Shown: positions 7,098 through 9,542 of the stretch, in pieces
How the letters are laid out: each line of letters begins with the position of its first letter
Position numbering within the stretch: the stretch's first letter is position 1
NCBI GenBank assembly: GCA_016209785.1
Contig: JACQVM010000413.1
Location: 1 to 9,542 of the forward strand
From: Candidatus Melainabacteria bacterium
GTDB lineage: Bacteria; Cyanobacteriota; Vampirovibrionia; Obscuribacterales; Obscuribacteraceae
Direction of reading: 5' to 3'
Length of the DNA: 9,542 nt
Notes under the pieces: generated by a model
What the model was told of the DNA's origin: nothing
What the model saw: only the letters and a program-made list of their open reading frames with translations
The model's database searches: none
Made by a program: the position numbers and the translations under genes

Positions 7098-8110
7098 TGA
7101 TTGTTGTTTGTGGCGCCGGTGGATTTATCGGCGGACACTTGGTCAGACAGCTGAGGCTTAGCGGCAAGCTCGTGCGGGCTATAGACGTTAAGCCCTTCGA
7201 TGAATGGTTTCAGCAAGACCCACAAGCAGAAAACCTCCAACTTAATCTAAGCGAAAAAGAAAGTTGCGAGAGAGCACTAAAAGGAGCAGATGAGGTCTAT
7301 AACCTTGCTGCTGATATGGGGGGCATAGGCTTCATTGAAAACAATCGTGCCTTGTGCATGCTTTCCGTGCTCATCAACACACACCTGTTGCTGGCTGCTC
7401 ATAAGTATGGTGTCCAGAGGTATTTTTATGCTTCCTCTGCATGTGTATATGCAGCAGACAAGCAACAGTCAACCAATGTAATACCTTTGAAGGAATCAGA
7501 CGCCTATCCTGCAATGCCAGAGGATGGCTATGGTTGGGAGAAGCTTTTTAGCGAAAGGATGTGTAGACATTTCCAGGAAGATTTTGGATTTGCTACAAGG
7601 ATAGCCCGTTATCACAATGTGTACGGTCCCTGGGGGACCTATGATGGTGGTCGTGAAAAGGCACCGGCAGCTATGTGCCGAAAGGTGATTCAGGCAAAAT
7701 TATCTGGGGCAAACAGGATTGAAATCTGGGGCAATGGCAATCAAACCAGAAGCTTTATGTATATTGATGATTGTATTGCTGGCACATTGTCCATAATGGC
7801 AAGCACCATTGACAAACCAGTGAATCTAGGCAGCAGTGAACTTGTGACCATCAATCAGCTTGTAGATATTGTTGAAGAGATTGCTCAGGTAAAACTACAG
7901 CGGGACTACAATTTATCTGCCCCACAAGGAGTAAATGGTCGAAACAGCGATAATACCTTGATTCGAAGTTATCTTAATTGGGAGCCAAGTATTTCCCTCA
8001 ATGAAGGCATGCGTAAGACCTACAAATGGATTTACGAGCAAATGACAAAGGACAAGTTCACGCCGGCTCCTATAGGCTATGTGCCAAGCACATCCGTGAT
8101 AGCCAAGTGA
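7097..8110 (+). CDS. GDP-mannose 3,5-epimerase
   Basis: This is an extended short-chain dehydrogenase/reductase that epimerises GDP-D-mannose to GDP-L-galactose (and GDP-L-gulose). It is best known from the plant ascorbate pathway, with bacterial members also described. The 337 residues align closely with my recollection of the plant enzyme. The NAD fingerprint is GAGGFIGG (6-13). NLAADMGGIGFIENN (69-83) is nearly diagnostic. SSAC carries catalytic Cys116, YGWEK carries Tyr145 and Lys149, GGREKAP carries Lys188, and WGNGNQTRSFMYIDD (211-225) and GRNSDN with Arg282 complete the site. These map onto the plant residues Cys145, Tyr174, Lys178, Lys217 and Arg306. The ATG overlaps the previous stop, with AGGGAG (7083-7088) 8 nt upstream. 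It implies L-galactose or L-gulose in the exported glycan. No GDP-mannose synthesis gene is in the window, so GDP-mannose must come from elsewhere. Confidence 0.93.
   Translation: MIVVCGAGGFIGGHLVRQLRLSGKLVRAIDVKPFDEWFQQDPQAENLQLNLSEKESCERALKGADEVYNLAADMGGIGFIENNRALCMLSVLINTHLLLAAHKYGVQRYFYASSACVYAADKQQSTNVIPLKESDAYPAMPEDGYGWEKLFSERMCRHFQEDFGFATRIARYHNVYGPWGTYDGGREKAPAAMCRKVIQAKLSGANRIEIWGNGNQTRSFMYIDDCIAGTLSIMASTIDKPVNLGSSELVTINQLVDIVEEIAQVKLQRDYNLSAPQGVNGRNSDNTLIRSYLNWEPSISLNEGMRKTYKWIYEQMTKDKFTPAPIGYVPSTSVIAK
8075..8104 (+). promoter_or_regulatory. Bulged inverted repeat just before the last gene's start
   Basis: GGCTATGTGC (8075-8084), a CAA loop (8085-8087) and GCAC (8088-8091) are followed by a 7-nt bulge (8092-8098) and ATAGCC (8099-8104). 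This gives ten base pairs in two stacked blocks; the AT/AT pairs can be taken from either side of the bulge. It sits in the last codons of the epimerase and ends 2 nt before GTG 8107, where a ribosome site would normally lie. It could hold the start closed until epimerase translation melts it. It has no T-run, so it is not an intrinsic terminator. Confidence 0.4.
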
Positions 8111-9315
8111 ATGCAGCACCTTACCTTTCCATAGTAGCCACTGCCCGCAATGACAATCATGGCGGCAATATGCTGGGCCGCATGCAAATCTTTCTCAATG
8201 GATTGCTTGAGCAATGCAGGCGTCATCAACTATCCGCTGAAATTATTATTGTTGACTGGAACCCACCACAAGATAGGCCTCGCCTCGTAGAGGAGCTGTC
8301 CTGGCAGCATCAAGGGCCCAGCGAGGTACGTTTCATTGAGGTGCCACAGTCAATACATTCTCGCCTTCAACACGCAGACGTATTGCCGCTCTTTCAAATG
8401 ATTGCCAAGAATGTAGGAATTCGACGTGCGCGAGGACAGTTTGTTCTTGCAACCAATATAGATCTTATGTTCTCTAATGAGCTAATTGCTTTTCTGGCAT
8501 CAAGATCACTACAGGAAGGGTGCATATATCGCATTGACCGACACGACGTGCAATCTGATGTTCCTATGGATGCATCAATAGACGAACAACTTGCCTACTG
8601 CCACCAAAGCATCATTCGAGTACATACCACAGATGGTATAAGGAAAGTTGCTGCACACAGTGAAAAGGCTGACCCTGGCTCGATTCGATCTATTTCACTG
8701 TTAGCGGCCTTAAGAAAGATAGCAAGAGTAATTATGCCTCTTCCTTTGCGCAACGCTGCGCTGCGCTGTCTACCTGAGAGTTCTGTTCTGAAGCTACATC
8801 ACCTAGGTTTGCTTAATATATTGCCACAGCATGGGAGTTTTCCACACAACCAAGCACCACCATATGGAGGCTTGAATGGCGACAAACTTAATGGTGCTAT
8901 CCATGAATTACCTTCCATTCATATCAATGCTTGCGGTGATTTTACTTTGATGGCTCGCACAGACTGGTTTACACTGAGAGCCTATCCCGAGTTTGAAATG
9001 TATTCCCTTCTTTTGGATTCTTTGCTCTGCCTTACTGGATATCATGCGGGACTTCATGAAATTGTCCTGGAAGACCCTATGAGGATGTATCACATCGAAC
9101 ATGGGGGTGGCTGGACGCCAGAGACTGAGGACTTCTTGAAGTGCAGACTCGAAGCTCTAGCAGTACCTCAGATGACTTCTACAAAGTTATTGGAATTTGA
9201 CAGACAAATGCAGCTTAACTGCATGCCCACATTGTTTAACGGAGAAGGCTGGGGCTATGCTGGTGAAGAGTTTGTGGAGACTAAGGCACCAATAAGATTA
9301 TTTCTTAGCACATAG
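8107..9315 (+). CDS. Uncharacterised glycosyltransferase-like protein (GT-A-like, NID motif)
   Basis: From GTG 8107 the product has 402 residues. The N-terminal half reads like GT-A: LSIVATARNDNHGGNML (7-23), EIIIVDWNPPQDRPRL (45-60) in place of the usual VDDGS strand, and IAKNVGIRRARGQFVLATN (99-117) matching the GT2 'RN.G...A.G.Y' helix and strand, ending in NID (117-119) instead of DXD. YRIDRHDV (141-148) follows. Residues 185-265 are a variable, partly basic helical insert. NACGDFTLMARTDW (274-287), RAYPE and YHIEHGGGWTP (328-338) form a well-defined C-terminal region that recalls acceptor and metal motifs of family 7 C-terminal domains. I recall similar conserved hypothetical proteins but none with a proven reaction. 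GTG 8107 overlaps the epimerase stop as GTGA; the longer ATG 8026 reading would overlap it by 85 nt. The gene ends inside the convergent sdhB. Confidence 0.72.
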   Translation: MNAAPYLSIVATARNDNHGGNMLGRMQIFLNGLLEQCRRHQLSAEIIIVDWNPPQDRPRLVEELSWQHQGPSEVRFIEVPQSIHSRLQHADVLPLFQMIAKNVGIRRARGQFVLATNIDLMFSNELIAFLASRSLQEGCIYRIDRHDVQSDVPMDASIDEQLAYCHQSIIRVHTTDGIRKVAAHSEKADPGSIRSISLLAALRKIARVIMPLPLRNAALRCLPESSVLKLHHLGLLNILPQHGSFPHNQAPPYGGLNGDKLNGAIHELPSIHINACGDFTLMARTDWFTLRAYPEFEMYSLLLDSLLCLTGYHAGLHEIVLEDPMRMYHIEHGGGWTPETEDFLKCRLEALAVPQMTSTKLLEFDRQMQLNCMPTLFNGEGWGYAGEEFVETKAPIRLFLST

Positions 9316-9542
9316 CCTGCCCAAAAGCCAAGCTATTGGATCATAGAACTCATCAACCAAGCGTTCCTTCAAGGGTATGATTGCATTGTCTGTAATGTGA
9401 ATTTCTTCCGGACATACTTCTGTACAACATTTGGTTATGTTGCAAAAACCAATTCCTACCTGGTCCTTTATTAGCTGAGCCCGATTTACTGAATCCCTAG
9501 GATGCATTGCCAATCCGGCTAAACGGACAAGAAACCTTGGAC
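9298..9542 (-). CDS. sdhB: Succinate dehydrogenase/fumarate reductase iron-sulfur subunit, C-terminal end only
   Basis: The minus-strand frame enters from the window edge and stops at TAA (9300-9298), giving the last 80 residues. The Cys pattern CNITKCCTEVCP (C-x5-C-x3-C-P) is the third-cluster ligand set of SdhB/FrdB, as in the E. coli CHSIMNCVSVCP. The preceding RLAGLAMHPRD...NRAQL and the following ITDNAIIPLKERLVD also fit the SdhB C-terminal region. The protein passes electrons from the flavoprotein to quinone in respiratory complex II, on the cytoplasmic side of the membrane. It is a housekeeping gene unrelated to the glycan cluster and marks its right border. Its last 18 nt overlap the end of the glycosyltransferase-like gene on the other strand. 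The N-terminus with the 2Fe-2S domain is outside the window. Confidence 0.87.
   Translation of the reverse strand, partial: PRFLVRLAGLAMHPRDSVNRAQLIKDQVGIGFCNITKCCTEVCPEEIHITDNAIIPLKERLVDEFYDPIAWLLGRLCAKK

Larger units (their letters stand above)
890..9315 (+). other. Eight-gene glycan biosynthesis and export operon (inferred)
   Basis: Eight genes run in the same direction with almost no intergenic space. The junctions are a 2-nt gap (1855/1858), a 4-nt ATGA overlap (2604-2607), an 8-nt overlap (3559-3566), a 9-nt gap (4764/4774), a gap of about 17 nt or a TTGA overlap depending on the start chosen (5673/5691), a 1-nt TAATG overlap (7097) and a 4-nt GTGA overlap (8107-8110). No terminator-like stem followed by a T-run is seen at any junction. 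Function is consistent throughout: export pair, transferases, modification and sugar-nucleotide supply. Single-transcript status is inferred from spacing alone. Confidence 0.75.

Noticed and set aside
6707..7240. Minus-strand ORF of 177 codons
   Set aside because: It lies opposite the dehydrogenase and epimerase, which have clear family motifs. Its product has no recognisable motif, so it is a shadow.
8026..8106. ATG 8026 as start of the last transferase-like gene
   Set aside because: It would overlap the epimerase by 85 nt and add 27 residues without GT features. GTG 8107 gives a 4-nt overlap and places the first beta strand near the N-terminus, as usual.
1..9542. Mobile elements, CRISPR arrays, toxin-antitoxin pairs, tRNA or rRNA genes
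   Set aside because: No transposase or integrase motifs, spaced repeats, terminal inverted repeats or RNA gene signatures were seen by eye; gene order and spacing look like an intact operon.

Overview
The window holds a compact bacterial gene cluster for making and exporting a surface glycan. It is bounded on the left by a divergent methyltransferase gene and on the right by the tail of a respiratory housekeeping gene. The base composition looks moderate, and almost every base is coding. An aerobic, respiring bacterium is suggested by the succinate dehydrogenase iron-sulfur subunit at the right edge. A glycan-coated cell envelope is suggested by the Wzm/Wzt-type exporter. The phylum cannot be named from the sequence alone.

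Layout: (1) 1-672, minus strand: 5' part of a class I SAM methyltransferase that runs off the left edge. (2) 673-889: divergent intergenic region with a perfect TATAAT facing left and an extended -10-like element facing right. (3) 890-9315, plus strand: eight tightly packed genes, all in one direction. They are an ABC-2 polysaccharide permease, its ATPase, a family 2 glycosyltransferase, a methyltransferase-like protein with a long disordered tail, an uncharacterised glycosyltransferase-like protein, a nucleotide-sugar dehydrogenase (UDP-glucose 6-dehydrogenase type), a GDP-mannose 3,5-epimerase and a second uncharacterised glycosyltransferase-like protein. Junctions run from 8-nt overlaps to short gaps (2, 9 and about 17 nt), so one translationally coupled operon is the natural reading. 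(4) 9298-9542, minus strand: 3' end of sdhB, which overlaps the last operon gene tail to tail by 18 nt.

How the genes may work together (inference): the dehydrogenase and epimerase make activated sugars, probably a UDP-hexuronate plus GDP-L-galactose or GDP-L-gulose. The three glycosyltransferase-like proteins assemble the glycan on a carrier at the inner face of the cytoplasmic membrane. The methyltransferase-like protein(s) decorate or cap it, and the permease/ATPase pair exports it. The ATPase is the short form without the C-terminal carbohydrate-binding domain, so export is probably not gated by recognition of a capped chain end. No initiating phosphoglycosyltransferase, Wzx, Wzy or O-antigen ligase is present, so the locus probably continues elsewhere or borrows a carrier-linked primer.

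The most noteworthy parts are the plant-vitamin-C-type GDP-mannose 3,5-epimerase with its active-site residues intact, the two glycosyltransferase-like families that carry NAD or NID where a DXD motif would be expected, the methyltransferase-like protein with a roughly 110-residue tail, and a bulged hairpin that ends 2 nt before the last gene's GTG start. No mobile element, CRISPR array, tRNA or rRNA was seen.
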